A stretch of 10,872 nucleotides of DNA, taken from positions 1 to 10,872 of the forward strand of contig JACCXW010000135.1 of NCBI GenBank assembly GCA_013696785.1. Direction: 5' to 3'. This DNA is from Geodermatophilaceae bacterium. GTDB taxonomy: Bacteria; Actinomycetota; Actinomycetes; Mycobacteriales; Geodermatophilaceae. Within the stretch, counting starts at the first letter, position 1; every line of letters begins with the position of its first letter. The position numbers were made by a program, and so were the translations under genes. Below are positions 1 to 7,219 of this stretch, in pieces. The notes under the pieces are model-generated. The model saw only the letters and a list, made by a program, of their open reading frames with translations, had not been told where the DNA came from and made no database searches.

Positions 1-575
1 AGCACGATGTCGTGGCCCGCGCGGAAGCCGTGGCGCTGAAGCTCCGGCCGGCGGAAGGCGACACTGGGGAAGTACATCCAGTTCCCGCGCAGCAGGGAGG
101 CCGCCAGCGCCTCGCCGCCCATGAGCCGCCGACCGCTCACGCGTGGTGCCGTCAGCCGCTTGATCCGGTCCGCCGGCGGGAGCACCGGCCCGCCACGCTC
201 GTCGACGACCTGCACCGCGGGGTGGATCCAGGCCGCGGTCGGCTCGTGGCGCGCCGCCTCGAGCACCGCCGCCACGTAGTGCGGCTGCAGCCGATCATCG
301 GCGCCGAGGATGACGACGAGGTCCCCGGTTGCCTCCGTAGCGCAACGCTGGAAGTTCCGGTTGATGCCCAACCGCCGCTCGTTGACCAGATAGCGGACAC
401 GATCATCGCCGAGGGCTGTGAGCCAGCGGGCCAGCTCATCGCCCTGGCCGAGGTCCACGCCGTCGTCGACGACGGTGAGCCGCCAACTCGGGTCGGTCTG
501 CGCCATCACGCTGGTCACCGCCTCGCGGAGCAGCGGGCCGTCGCCGTACGCCGGCAACATCACGTCGACCAGCAC
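1..575 (-). CDS. GT2-family glycosyltransferase, partial (C-terminus beyond left edge)
   Basis: The first 191 residues are visible and the gene runs off the window. It reads as a GT-A-fold family 2 glycosyltransferase, which transfers a sugar from a nucleotide-sugar donor, probably at the cytoplasmic face of the membrane. Seen: an N-terminal beta strand MLPAYGDGP (about residues 6-14), the nucleotide-binding VVDDG (35-39), NERRLGINRNFQRC (65-78), ILGADDRLQP with the metal/nucleotide-binding DD at 93-94, and GNWMYFPSVAFRR (164-176), a segment typical of the acceptor half of GT2 enzymes. The GTG start at 575 is chosen because the in-frame TAG at 587-585, the stop of the upstream gene, forbids a longer reading. 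GTG at 563 or ATG at 560 would cut into the first strand. It lies 9 nt after the YfhO-like gene and is probably in its operon. There is no clear Shine-Dalgarno. Fold assignment is firm; donor and acceptor are unknown. Confidence 0.9.
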   Translation of the reverse strand, partial: MLVDVMLPAYGDGPLLREAVTSVMAQTDPSWRLTVVDDGVDLGQGDELARWLTALGDDRVRYLVNERRLGINRNFQRCATEATGDLVVILGADDRLQPHYVAAVLEAARHEPTAAWIHPAVQVVDERGGPVLPPADRIKRLTAPRVSGRRLMGGEALAASLLRGNWMYFPSVAFRRPELQRHGFRAGHDIV

Positions 576-581
576 GCGGTC

Positions 582-587
582 AGGCTA
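582..587 (-). promoter_or_regulatory. TANNNT box (TAGCCT), possible leaderless -10 of the GT2 gene
   Basis: The minus strand reads TAGCCT, then six bases (gaccgc), then the GTG start at 575. This is the spacing expected when transcription begins at the start codon. The TAG is also the stop codon of the upstream YfhO-like gene. There is no recognisable -35. On its own the match is weak; it gains weight from three similar boxes in the window. Confidence 0.3.
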
Positions 588-3413
588 TCCGAGGGCCCGG
601 CGCCGGGCCCGTCGTCGCCAGGCAGGCGGGAACGCGAGCAGCATCAGCGCGAGGACGCTCGCGCCGCTTAGCCAGGTGCCCAAGGTGCGACCGTCAGGCG
701 TATAGCGCACGACGATGTCGTGCCGGCCGGGCGGGACGTGGACGGCCACCGCGGCATGCTCGGCGTCGACCAGCTCGACCGATTCGCCGTCCACCTGGGC
801 GCTCCACCCGGACTGGATCGAATCCGCGACGACCACGTACCCCGCGCCCTCGGCGTCGACCTGCACCCTGATCGTGTCGCCGGAGTCCTCGACGACCTCG
901 ACGGTGGCCGGCGCGCCGTCGACGGGTTCGCCCGGCGCCCCGAGTACAACGGTGTCATCGGGATAGCGGTTGCCGGCCACGAAACCGGCCCGCTCCTGCG
1001 CGTCGTCGATCACGAGTGTGCTGGAGGCCCAGCGAATCCTCGGCAGCGCGGTCAGCCGCTCGTAGACCGCGACGCCGTCGGCGACCTGGACGAGTCGCAA
1101 CCCGTCCTCGGCTGGTTCCACGACGACCAGTTCGGCCCCGCCGTCGCGGGTCCCCACCTCGAGCTCGGGACCACCCTCGAAACGCACGACGACCGTCCAC
1201 GGGCCCGGCCGGTCCGCGGCGTCCTCGGCCGCGAGCGGCAGGAACAGGACGGCCGGTAGCCCCAGCCGGGGCAGCGTCGCCCGCGGCCGCAGCACCGGCC
1301 GCTCCCCGCTGACCACGACATCTCCTGCAGCGTCGGTGATCGTGACGGCGAACCGGCTCTGCGCCGTGAACGGGGCCCGCGCCGAGGTAACCGGGATGCC
1401 GATGCCGCGCAACGCCGTCGGCTCGATTGTCGTCGTGAGATCGGTCCCGGGCGCCACGGTCTGCGACCCGGTGGCACGGTTGACCTGGACCTGGGTGCCG
1501 GGCACGGGGAGGAAGTCGGCCGACACGTAGTACCGCGCGGCCAGTCGGTCGAGTCCAGGCAAGGACGCGTACTCGGGGCGTCTGGCGTCCAGCGCGGCGA
1601 TGGTCGGCGTCGCCAAGGTGTTCGGGTCGATGTTCTGCAGCACCTGTAGCCAGGTGGGGGCCAGGAAGCTGTGGCCGCCGATGCTGGCCAAGCCGTAGGC
1701 GTCCGTGCTGCTCGGGATGAGGACATCGGCTACGGGGGCTACTCGGGAGCCAGCGGCGTTCTCGATCAGGAATTCGTGGGTCGCCGTGACGGGGTAGAAC
1801 TCGTCGGGATCACCGGTCGGCCAGAAATTCTGGACGGCGAGCAAAGCCTGCCCCGCGACAAGCAACGGCAACACCACGACCGCGGCCAACGCGGCGGCTC
1901 GCCATCGGTCGGCCGCGAGGATCAGGACCACGGCCAACGCGGCGGCTGCGCACGCGATCACCACATCGGTGCGCACCTGGCTCCCGAAGTCTGGGACCTG
2001 CACACGGTCCACGACGTACCCGACCGCCAGAAGGCCGGCCAGGCCAACGACCAGAGCCGCCCGCTCCAGCCAGATCCGCCGGTCCCTCCGCGGTTGGTCG
2101 GCCCGTTCCCGGCGAACTTGCAGCTGCCGGCTCACGGCATCGAATCCCAGTCCGGCAAGGGCGGCCGCGGCGAAGCCGAGCACCGAGCGGATCCGTCCGA
2201 TCGGGTTGCCGTCGAATATCGGCAGGTGCGCGATCACGCCGGACAGCGGCCCCTGGAGGAACACCAGCCATACCGTGACCGCGCAGACGCCGACGAGGAA
2301 CCAGCGCGCACCGCGCGGACGCTCCACGGGTGCGCGGCGAAGCACGGCCAGCGCGACGAGCAGCAGTGCCACCGTCCCGACGTAGGTGTGGATCTCCACC
2401 GGGTTCAGGTCACGGCTGAACGGCGAACCGGGGCCGGCGACGTTGGCGAACCATGCCTGCGGGAAGACCGCCGTGACGGCGTACTTCAGTGGCGTCGTCG
2501 AGAAGAACCCCTCATCGCGGTAGGACAGATCCAGCCCCGTGACGTAGGCCGCGAAGGGCAGCAGCTGTACGGCGGTGAGCCCGACACCTACCAGCACGCC
2601 CGCTGCCGCGAGCAGGCCATGGCGCACCGACGTCGCCAGCCCGTGTAGGCGGCCATCTGCGAGCAGTCGGACCAGCACGTAGCCGGCGGCGGCGTACAGG
2701 GTCAGCCCTGCCACGGCCGGAAAGCCCCCGAGCAGCAGGCCGGCGACCGCGACCGCGATGGGTACCGCCGACCGGGCGGTGCGCATCTGCAGAAAGCGTT
2801 CCAACGCCCAGAACAGCACCGGGATGAACGCCCCGACCCGGGTCTGCGGCCAGTTCACCCAGGCGATCATGTAGCCGCTGGACACGAACGCCAGGCCGCC
2901 CAGCAACGCCGCCGCCCAGCCGCAGCGCAGCCGGCGCAGGAACAACGCCATCCCGCCGATGGCCACCGCGATCGTGAGCAGCTGGGTGTAGCCCACGGCC
3001 AGCCAGGTCGGTAGCGCCCAGTAGGGCAGCGACAGCGGACTGAACAACCCGAGTGACGGGACCGCCGACAGCGGGCCACCGCCGGAGCGGCCCGGCGCCC
3101 AGCTCGCGATATCGCCGTCGGTCAGCCGCTGCCGAAACTCCGAGTACGCGGGCATCAGTCCGTCGACGTTGTCGCGGACGAAGATGTTCTGCACCGTCTG
3201 GTCCAGCGGTGCGGCCCGGGCGTACGGCGGCGAGAGTTGGATCAGGTCGATCCCGACGAAGGTGCGCAGCCCCAGCAGCGACGGACCGAGGGTGACCACG
3301 ACGAACGCGGCGATGGCAACCCAAGCAGCCACAGTGCCGGCGTCGGGCCGGGGCCGCCGGGTGGTCTCGGGCTTTGCTTCGGGGCCTGCACCCGTCCCCC
3401 GTGGCCCCCTCAC
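585..3413 (-). CDS. YfhO-like polytopic membrane protein (probable GT-C-type glycosyltransferase)
   Basis: 942 residues, with a first membrane helix at about 29-49, many hydrophobic helices to about 525, a long extracytoplasmic domain (about 530-910), and a last helix (about 913-930) followed by an Arg-rich tail. It resembles the bacterial YfhO membrane family. Supporting features are an Asp in the first outer loop (VGIDLIQLSPPY, D56), FYPVTATHEFL (about 539-549), a YGLASIGGHSFL-type segment, and the C-terminal GWSAQVDGESVEL ... VPPGRHDIVVRY module before the last helix. In Firmicutes, YfhO proteins act in sugar modification of wall polymers, with a lipid-linked sugar as donor; that role here is inference. 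The GTG start at 3413 is the first start after an in-frame TAG (3425-3423). A later GTG just before AAW (residue 28) is possible. It lies 52 nt after the lipoprotein gene and 9 nt before the GT2 gene, so the three probably form one operon. Confidence 0.85.
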   Translation of the reverse strand: MRGPRGTGAGPEAKPETTRRPRPDAGTVAAWVAIAAFVVVTLGPSLLGLRTFVGIDLIQLSPPYARAAPLDQTVQNIFVRDNVDGLMPAYSEFRQRLTDGDIASWAPGRSGGGPLSAVPSLGLFSPLSLPYWALPTWLAVGYTQLLTIAVAIGGMALFLRRLRCGWAAALLGGLAFVSSGYMIAWVNWPQTRVGAFIPVLFWALERFLQMRTARSAVPIAVAVAGLLLGGFPAVAGLTLYAAAGYVLVRLLADGRLHGLATSVRHGLLAAAGVLVGVGLTAVQLLPFAAYVTGLDLSYRDEGFFSTTPLKYAVTAVFPQAWFANVAGPGSPFSRDLNPVEIHTYVGTVALLLVALAVLRRAPVERPRGARWFLVGVCAVTVWLVFLQGPLSGVIAHLPIFDGNPIGRIRSVLGFAAAALAGLGFDAVSRQLQVRRERADQPRRDRRIWLERAALVVGLAGLLAVGYVVDRVQVPDFGSQVRTDVVIACAAAALAVVLILAADRWRAAALAAVVVLPLLVAGQALLAVQNFWPTGDPDEFYPVTATHEFLIENAAGSRVAPVADVLIPSSTDAYGLASIGGHSFLAPTWLQVLQNIDPNTLATPTIAALDARRPEYASLPGLDRLAARYYVSADFLPVPGTQVQVNRATGSQTVAPGTDLTTTIEPTALRGIGIPVTSARAPFTAQSRFAVTITDAAGDVVVSGERPVLRPRATLPRLGLPAVLFLPLAAEDAADRPGPWTVVVRFEGGPELEVGTRDGGAELVVVEPAEDGLRLVQVADGVAVYERLTALPRIRWASSTLVIDDAQERAGFVAGNRYPDDTVVLGAPGEPVDGAPATVEVVEDSGDTIRVQVDAEGAGYVVVADSIQSGWSAQVDGESVELVDAEHAAVAVHVPPGRHDIVVRYTPDGRTLGTWLSGASVLALMLLAFPPAWRRRARRRALG

Positions 3414-3419
3414 ATGGGC

Positions 3420-3425
3420 ACCCTA
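3420..3425 (-). promoter_or_regulatory. TAGGGT box, possible leaderless -10 of the YfhO-like gene
   Basis: The minus strand reads TAGGGT, then six bases (gcccat), then the GTG at 3413. The spacing fits transcription starting at the start codon. No -35 is seen at 16-19 bp. The AGGG within the box could instead act as a weak Shine-Dalgarno, so both readings remain open. Confidence 0.4.
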
Positions 3426-3465
3426 ACCAGTGGTCTGGCTCCCGCCGGCTGCCAACGCTCAGGTC

Positions 3466-4674
3466 TCAGTTGTCCATTGCCGTCCGTTGCGCCCTGAGCA
3501 GCATCCGGATCTGGCCGGTGTCGAGCGGGTCCGTGATGCCGTACACATCCACCGACCCCAGATATGAGCGGACCCGGACGTAGCAGCGCTGGTACAGCAC
3601 GTCGCTGCCCTTAGCGGCAGGGAAGTAATAGCAGGGTGTGGTCGGCAGTTCAGGGACGACGAACGTTGTGCGGTTGTCGAACTCCGTTTCCTCAATGCCC
3701 CGAAACGCCTGATATGCGGCGTCGGCCTCCGGCAGGGACCCGAATTCGTAGACCACGGCCTGATAACCCAGCCCGTCCACGTCATTGCTCTGATTGAGGT
3801 AGGTCCCGACGAACCCGTTCGCCATCAGAATCTGCTGCTCGGTGTCCGGGGCGAGGGCGACCCTGAGGTAGCTGTCCAGGTCGTAGCTGCCGGTGTAGTT
3901 GGTCGACTCCCCCGGGGTGTCGATGACGCGTCGCGCCAAGTTGAACGGGTCGGGGTTCAAGGCCGGGACCCGGGGCTGCGGCGTGGGAGTGAAGTCGGCA
4001 AGCAGCTCTGCCTGTTCAGCCAGGACCAGCGTGGCGTTCTGCGCCGCCTGCTCCGCGTCCACGTCGGCATGGAAGACGTAGACGAGCATCCGCTCCATCG
4101 GCACGAGGATCTGCAGGCTGACGGAGTCCCCACCGTCCTGGTCCGCCGTCCGCTCCAGCGAGAGGACCCTGGCATCAGGGGCGTCGGGCAGCTCACCTGC
4201 CTCGTAGCCTTCCACCGCCAGCGAGCCGGCGAGCGCGTCCGCTGCAGCCGCCGCCGAGTCAGGGTCTGACATCTCGGCGACGAACACCGTGCTCGCCCGG
4301 ACATCGGGCGCGGTCTGGCAGGACGCCCACCCGGCGACGAAGCCGTACTGGGTGAGCGTCGGCACGGCGGTCCCGGCGATGAACAGACCTCCCGCCCCCT
4401 CGGTCTCTTCGGGATTCACGAACGGCCCGGACGGGGTGCAGGTCTCGACCAGGTGCGGCAACAGCTGGCCGACGAGCACGACGGCGCCGGCGATCCGATG
4501 GGATTCGGTGACGGTGCCGGGACCGAATCGGGGCGGCGGCGTCGGCGTCGCGGTGGTGGGTGTGGGGGTGCCGGTGGAGACCGGCGCAGGCCTTCCCTGG
4601 CCGGGAATCTGAGCCGAGCAGGCAGTCAGCACACCGAGGCACAGCAGCGCGACGGGCACCGACAGACGACTCAC
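3466..4674 (-). CDS. Lipoprotein of unknown function with two similar halves
   Basis: 402 residues. The N-terminus is a lipoprotein signal: basic start (SRLS), hydrophobic core and lipobox L16-T17-A18-C19, so export and lipidation are expected. A Pro/Thr-rich linker (about 29-49) leads to the mature domain. The two halves look duplicated: YGFVAGW (110-116) ... VFVAEMSDPDSAAAAADALAG (130-150) matches ANGFVGTY (285-292) ... VVYEFGSLPEADAAYQAF (307-324). Each half ends in a similar strand-helix unit (about 184-225 and 358-400) and carries two cysteines (79 and 119; 348 and 364). I do not recognise a named family with certainty; it recalls paired-domain lipoproteins of mycobacteria and relatives (possibly DUF7373). 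The GTG at 4674 is chosen because it directly precedes the signal peptide. The frame stays open to 4899, but that would add 75 residues before the signal and overlap the divergent gene. It is the first gene of the minus-strand unit with the YfhO-like and GT2 genes. Function unknown. Confidence 0.85.
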   Translation of the reverse strand: MSRLSVPVALLCLGVLTACSAQIPGQGRPAPVSTGTPTPTTATPTPPPRFGPGTVTESHRIAGAVVLVGQLLPHLVETCTPSGPFVNPEETEGAGGLFIAGTAVPTLTQYGFVAGWASCQTAPDVRASTVFVAEMSDPDSAAAAADALAGSLAVEGYEAGELPDAPDARVLSLERTADQDGGDSVSLQILVPMERMLVYVFHADVDAEQAAQNATLVLAEQAELLADFTPTPQPRVPALNPDPFNLARRVIDTPGESTNYTGSYDLDSYLRVALAPDTEQQILMANGFVGTYLNQSNDVDGLGYQAVVYEFGSLPEADAAYQAFRGIEETEFDNRTTFVVPELPTTPCYYFPAAKGSDVLYQRCYVRVRSYLGSVDVYGITDPLDTGQIRMLLRAQRTAMDN

Positions 4675-4681
4675 GACTGGA

Positions 4682-4687
4682 ACCCTA
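4682..4687 (-). promoter_or_regulatory. TAGGGT box, possible leaderless -10 of the lipoprotein operon
   Basis: The minus strand reads TAGGGT, then seven bases (tccagtc), then the GTG at 4674. This is the same hexamer as before the YfhO-like gene. It lies in the intergenic region, so it is a natural place for the operon promoter. No convincing -35 is visible. AGGG could also serve as a weak ribosome binding site. Confidence 0.45.
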
Positions 4688-4721
4688 GCCAACGCGGCCT
4701 GATGGCACGGGACCTTCGCCG

Positions 4722-4743
4722 GCCGCTGGACATCCGCAGCGGC
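4722..4743. repeat. Perfect 7-bp inverted repeat in the divergent intergenic region
   Basis: GCCGCTG (4722-4728) and CAGCGGC (4737-4743) are perfect inverted arms around an 8-nt spacer. The repeat lies 28 nt before the ATG at 4772 and 47 nt before the GTG at 4674. An alternative pairing, GCGGCC (4694-4699) with GGCCGC (4721-4726), overlaps its left arm. It could be an operator or a 5'-UTR hairpin. GC-rich arms of this length can also arise by chance. Confidence 0.35.
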
Positions 4744-4762
4744 GTAGCCGAGCCTGTGCTCT

Positions 4763-4767
4763 GGAGG
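4763..4767 (+). promoter_or_regulatory. Shine-Dalgarno GGAGG fixing the ATG at 4772
   Basis: GGAGG lies 4 nt before the ATG at 4772, a slightly short but usable spacing. It supports this ATG, which is directly followed by the lipoprotein signal sequence. Confidence 0.6.
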
Positions 4768-4771
4768 CCGC

Positions 4772-6193
4772 ATGCGGAACGGACACGGACGAGTCACTGC
4801 GCCGGCCCTCATCGCCGTCCTCGCCTTGCTGGGGGCCTGCGCCCCAGGCCCGTCCGAGCAAACCGCGCCCCGGGACCCGTACGAGGCTTTTCGCGGCATC
4901 CTGCTCGACGATCTCGAACTCGAGCACCGGTCCGTCGTGGTCGATGAGATTCCCGAGCTGGCGGAAACAGGCCCGGCGTATCAGGTCGTGCCGCCGAGCG
5001 TCGCCGATCTGCGAGCACTCGCCGAAGCGCACGCCGGCGGTCCGGTTCAGCCCGGGCTGCCGCCGCGAGCCACGACCGGCGATCTGACGGGCTTCGACGC
5101 CGGCGACGGCTGGTTCACCTTCTACACCGACTTCTTCGGCCAGGCAGGCGCCGTCGGCGAGAGCTGGTCCTGGGTACAAGAGGCGTGGAGTGCCAGCCAG
5201 ATCCCGCAGCGAGAAGCACCGGTCGAAGGCCCATGCCCAGCAGGCACCCCGCTGCACGAGGAGGCCGTCCGCGCATTCTTCACGCGGCTCGGGATCGATG
5301 TCGAGATCGCCTCGGGGGGTTACTGCATCGGCAAGGACATCCACGTCCAGCTGGGGCTGTCGGTGGACGGCCACCCGCTGCTCGGCCCGTACGCGGGCGC
5401 AACAGTCAACGGTGCGGGAGAGGTGGTCAGCGCGTCCGCGTCCCTGCTGCATCTGCAAGCTATTGGTGACGTGCCACTGGCACCTGTCGACGAGGTGCTG
5501 CGCAGGCTGGTGCACGGACCAGGGCTGGTAAGTGGCACGTGTCACGACTCGTGCAGCATCACGACGGCAGGTGCATCCCTCGGTCTGGCGCTCGTTCGCA
5601 ACGGCAGCATCGGCTCCGGTCACGATCACACGCCCGGCGGGATCGTGGACCGTCCATTGCTGCAGACGCTCCTCCCCGCGCTTCGCCTGCCGGCGACCTC
5701 AGTGACCTCACCGGAAGGTCGCGGCGCGCTGTTCAGCGGGGTCCTGGCGGTCTCCTCCGCCGTGCTCGTCGACGATCCGGAGGACGGCGACGCCGCACGG
5801 CTCGCCGACGAGACCTCGGTCGTGTACCAGAGCGATGCGCAATCCTGCATCGGCAACAGCCTTTACGAGGTAGGACTCTGCGTCTCCAATCCGGCTCCCG
5901 TCGCCGGCAATCCCGTACTGCTGACAATCGACAGCGAGCGCTACGAGCCGGTCGGGGCGAGCGGCTGCGACCCGCTCGTCACTCTGGACCCGGGTGACGG
6001 AACGCCGGCGACATCGTTCGTCCCTCGTGCCGGGACTTTGCTCACCGGGCGGGTGGCGCACAGATACCCAGAACCAGGGACCTACACGGTGAAGGTGCAT
6101 GCGGCTTCCCGGTGCGAACATCCCGCTCCAGGGGGTGGGACCGAGCCGGAGTACGACTACGCCGAGCAGCTCAGGATCATGGTCACGCCATAA
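4772..6193 (+). CDS. Cysteine-rich lipoprotein with a C-terminal PKD-like domain, unknown function
   Basis: 473 residues. A lipoprotein signal ends in the lipobox L20-G21-A22-C23 after the core ALIAVLALL, predicting a membrane-anchored extracytoplasmic protein. After C23 there are eight cysteines (contexts GPCPAG, GYCIG, GTCHDSC, SCIGN, LCVSN, GCDP, RCEH), an even number that would allow four disulfides. The middle of the protein matches nothing I recognise. The C-terminal part, from about residue 399, has DPGDGTP followed by AHRYPEPGTYTVKVHA, the pattern of a PKD/Ig-like beta-sandwich domain, which often mediates protein or sugar binding. The gene is divergent from the other lipoprotein gene across 97 bp, so the two may share regulation. 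It converges with the flippase-like gene, with only 3 bp between the stops. The signal peptide and Shine-Dalgarno show that this strand is the coding one. Function unknown. Confidence 0.87.
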   Translation: MRNGHGRVTAPALIAVLALLGACAPGPSEQTAPRDPYEAFRGILLDDLELEHRSVVVDEIPELAETGPAYQVVPPSVADLRALAEAHAGGPVQPGLPPRATTGDLTGFDAGDGWFTFYTDFFGQAGAVGESWSWVQEAWSASQIPQREAPVEGPCPAGTPLHEEAVRAFFTRLGIDVEIASGGYCIGKDIHVQLGLSVDGHPLLGPYAGATVNGAGEVVSASASLLHLQAIGDVPLAPVDEVLRRLVHGPGLVSGTCHDSCSITTAGASLGLALVRNGSIGSGHDHTPGGIVDRPLLQTLLPALRLPATSVTSPEGRGALFSGVLAVSSAVLVDDPEDGDAARLADETSVVYQSDAQSCIGNSLYEVGLCVSNPAPVAGNPVLLTIDSERYEPVGASGCDPLVTLDPGDGTPATSFVPRAGTLLTGRVAHRYPEPGTYTVKVHAASRCEHPAPGGGTEPEYDYAEQLRIMVTP

Positions 6194-6196
6194 GTC

Positions 6197-7141
6197 TCAG
6201 GGTGCGGCGGTGCCAATACCCCCTCGGCGGCGGCGGGCAGCAAGCACTCCCGCGGCGGCCAGGCCGAGGTCGGTCACCGTCAGGAGCACCCGGGAGATCA
6301 ACGCCACAAGGAGCGCCGCTGCCGGATCGAGGACCGAGGCCAGTCCGAGGACCAGGACGCCCTCCCGCACCCCCGCTCCGGCCGGGGCGATGACGAACAG
6401 GAAGCCGCTGACCCAGGCCAGCGCGAAGATGCCGATGTTCAGCAGGGGCGAGGTGTCGCACGAGCAGGTCGAGGCTACGAGCAGGTGCAGATGCAAGCCG
6501 AACAACGCCCAGGCGGCCATCATCCACAACCCTGCGATGGCCATGCCGCGGGCGCTCGAGCGGGGCAGCGCAAGGCCGCGGCGGATCAGCCGACCGGCGA
6601 GTGCGGCCAGCCATTGCTGCACCTGCGGGTGCAGGAAGGCCAGTAGCGCAACTGCGGCGAGGGCCACCCAGCGGTACTCCGCGAGCAGGCCGTCGGAGGC
6701 AAGCGGCAGGATCGCCGCGGCAACACCGGTGCCGGTCACGGCAGCCAGCACGAGCATCAACGTGGCAGCGGCGCCGGAATTGGCCCGCCGTACGCCGTAC
6801 TCGCGGCCCAACTCCATCTGCGCCATGACCGGCCAGATCGAGCCAGGCAGGTACTTGCCGAGCTGGCCGAGGAAGAACACCCGGCCCGCCGCCGTCAGCG
6901 GCAGCGGCGTCCCGAAGTCTGCGAGCAGCGCCCGCCATGCCAGCATCGTCGCGTAACTCGCCGCCGTGCCCGCCACGAATGAACCGACCGCGGCCAGCAC
7001 CGACAGCTTGGACAGCGCCTCTCCAACGTCGTCACGGCGTAGCCAGATCACGACGACTGCCGCCGCCACGCCGACGGTGACGAAGGCGATCGTCAAGACC
7101 TGGCGGAGGAGGCGCGGCCGGGTGGCCGCAGCGGGGGTCAC
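6197..7141 (-). CDS. LPG_synthase_TM / UPF0104-type integral membrane protein (flippase-like)
   Basis: 314 residues, almost all membrane helices (about 16-34, 46-69, 84-104, 124-146, 157-172, 201-224, 234-253, 262-282, 286-302). It has the hallmarks of the family related to the membrane half of MprF: GQLGKYLPGSIWPV (92-105) and APAGAGVREGVL (252-263). Members move or modify lipids, and several sit in glycan clusters; a flippase-like role here is inference. I start at the GTG at 7141. The frame extends to an ATG at 7222, only 5 bp from the divergent gene, but those 27 codons have about 63% G/C in third positions, look low for this gene, encode no membrane helix and are not preceded by a Shine-Dalgarno. 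The GTG has a TACCCT box 6 nt upstream. A GTG at 7183 is a third option. An odd CSCD sequence lies at 226-229, between helices. Confidence 0.87.
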   Translation of the reverse strand: MTPAAATRPRLLRQVLTIAFVTVGVAAAVVVIWLRRDDVGEALSKLSVLAAVGSFVAGTAASYATMLAWRALLADFGTPLPLTAAGRVFFLGQLGKYLPGSIWPVMAQMELGREYGVRRANSGAAATLMLVLAAVTGTGVAAAILPLASDGLLAEYRWVALAAVALLAFLHPQVQQWLAALAGRLIRRGLALPRSSARGMAIAGLWMMAAWALFGLHLHLLVASTCSCDTSPLLNIGIFALAWVSGFLFVIAPAGAGVREGVLVLGLASVLDPAAALLVALISRVLLTVTDLGLAAAGVLAARRRRGGIGTAAP

Positions 7142-7147
7142 GGTCGA

Positions 7148-7153
7148 AGGGTA
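7148..7153 (-). promoter_or_regulatory. TACCCT box, possible leaderless -10 of the flippase-like gene
   Basis: The minus strand reads TACCCT, then six bases (tcgacc), then the GTG at 7141. There is no purine-rich ribosome binding site before this GTG, so if it is the true start a leaderless transcript is the simplest reading. No clear -35 is visible. Confidence 0.4.
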
Positions 7154-7188
7154 GTCAGCACCGGCGGATCCACCTGGCGGCACGACCG

Positions 7189-7219
7189 TAGAATGCCGCT
7201 CGGCAGTCGGCGGAAAGGA
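7189..7219 (+). promoter_or_regulatory. Candidate -10 (TAGAAT) and Shine-Dalgarno (AAAGGA) of the glycosyltransferase gene
   Basis: TAGAAT (7189-7194) fits the actinobacterial TANNNT -10 and would start transcription near 7201, giving a leader of about 27 nt. AAAGGA (7214-7219) is 8 nt before the GTG at 7228 and fixes that start. No good -35 lies 16-18 bp upstream. The ribosome binding site is firmer than the promoter. Confidence 0.5.

Noticed and set aside
12..671. Long plus-strand frame opposite the GT2 gene
   Set aside because: The product has no recognisable motif, while the opposite strand shows clear GT2 motifs (VVDDG, GADD). It also runs across the junction into the YfhO-like gene. 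Such frames are common antisense to high-GC genes.
1671..2648. 325-codon plus-strand frame inside the YfhO-like gene
   Set aside because: It is His/Gln/Arg-rich without motifs, and the minus strand reads as an unbroken membrane protein.
4675..4899. Longer start for the minus-strand lipoprotein
   Set aside because: It would put 75 residues before the signal peptide and overlap the start of the divergent gene. The GTG at 4674 places the signal at the N-terminus.
4685..5629. 314-codon minus-strand frame over the PKD lipoprotein
   Set aside because: The plus strand has a Shine-Dalgarno, a lipoprotein signal and a PKD-like end; the minus frame has none of these.
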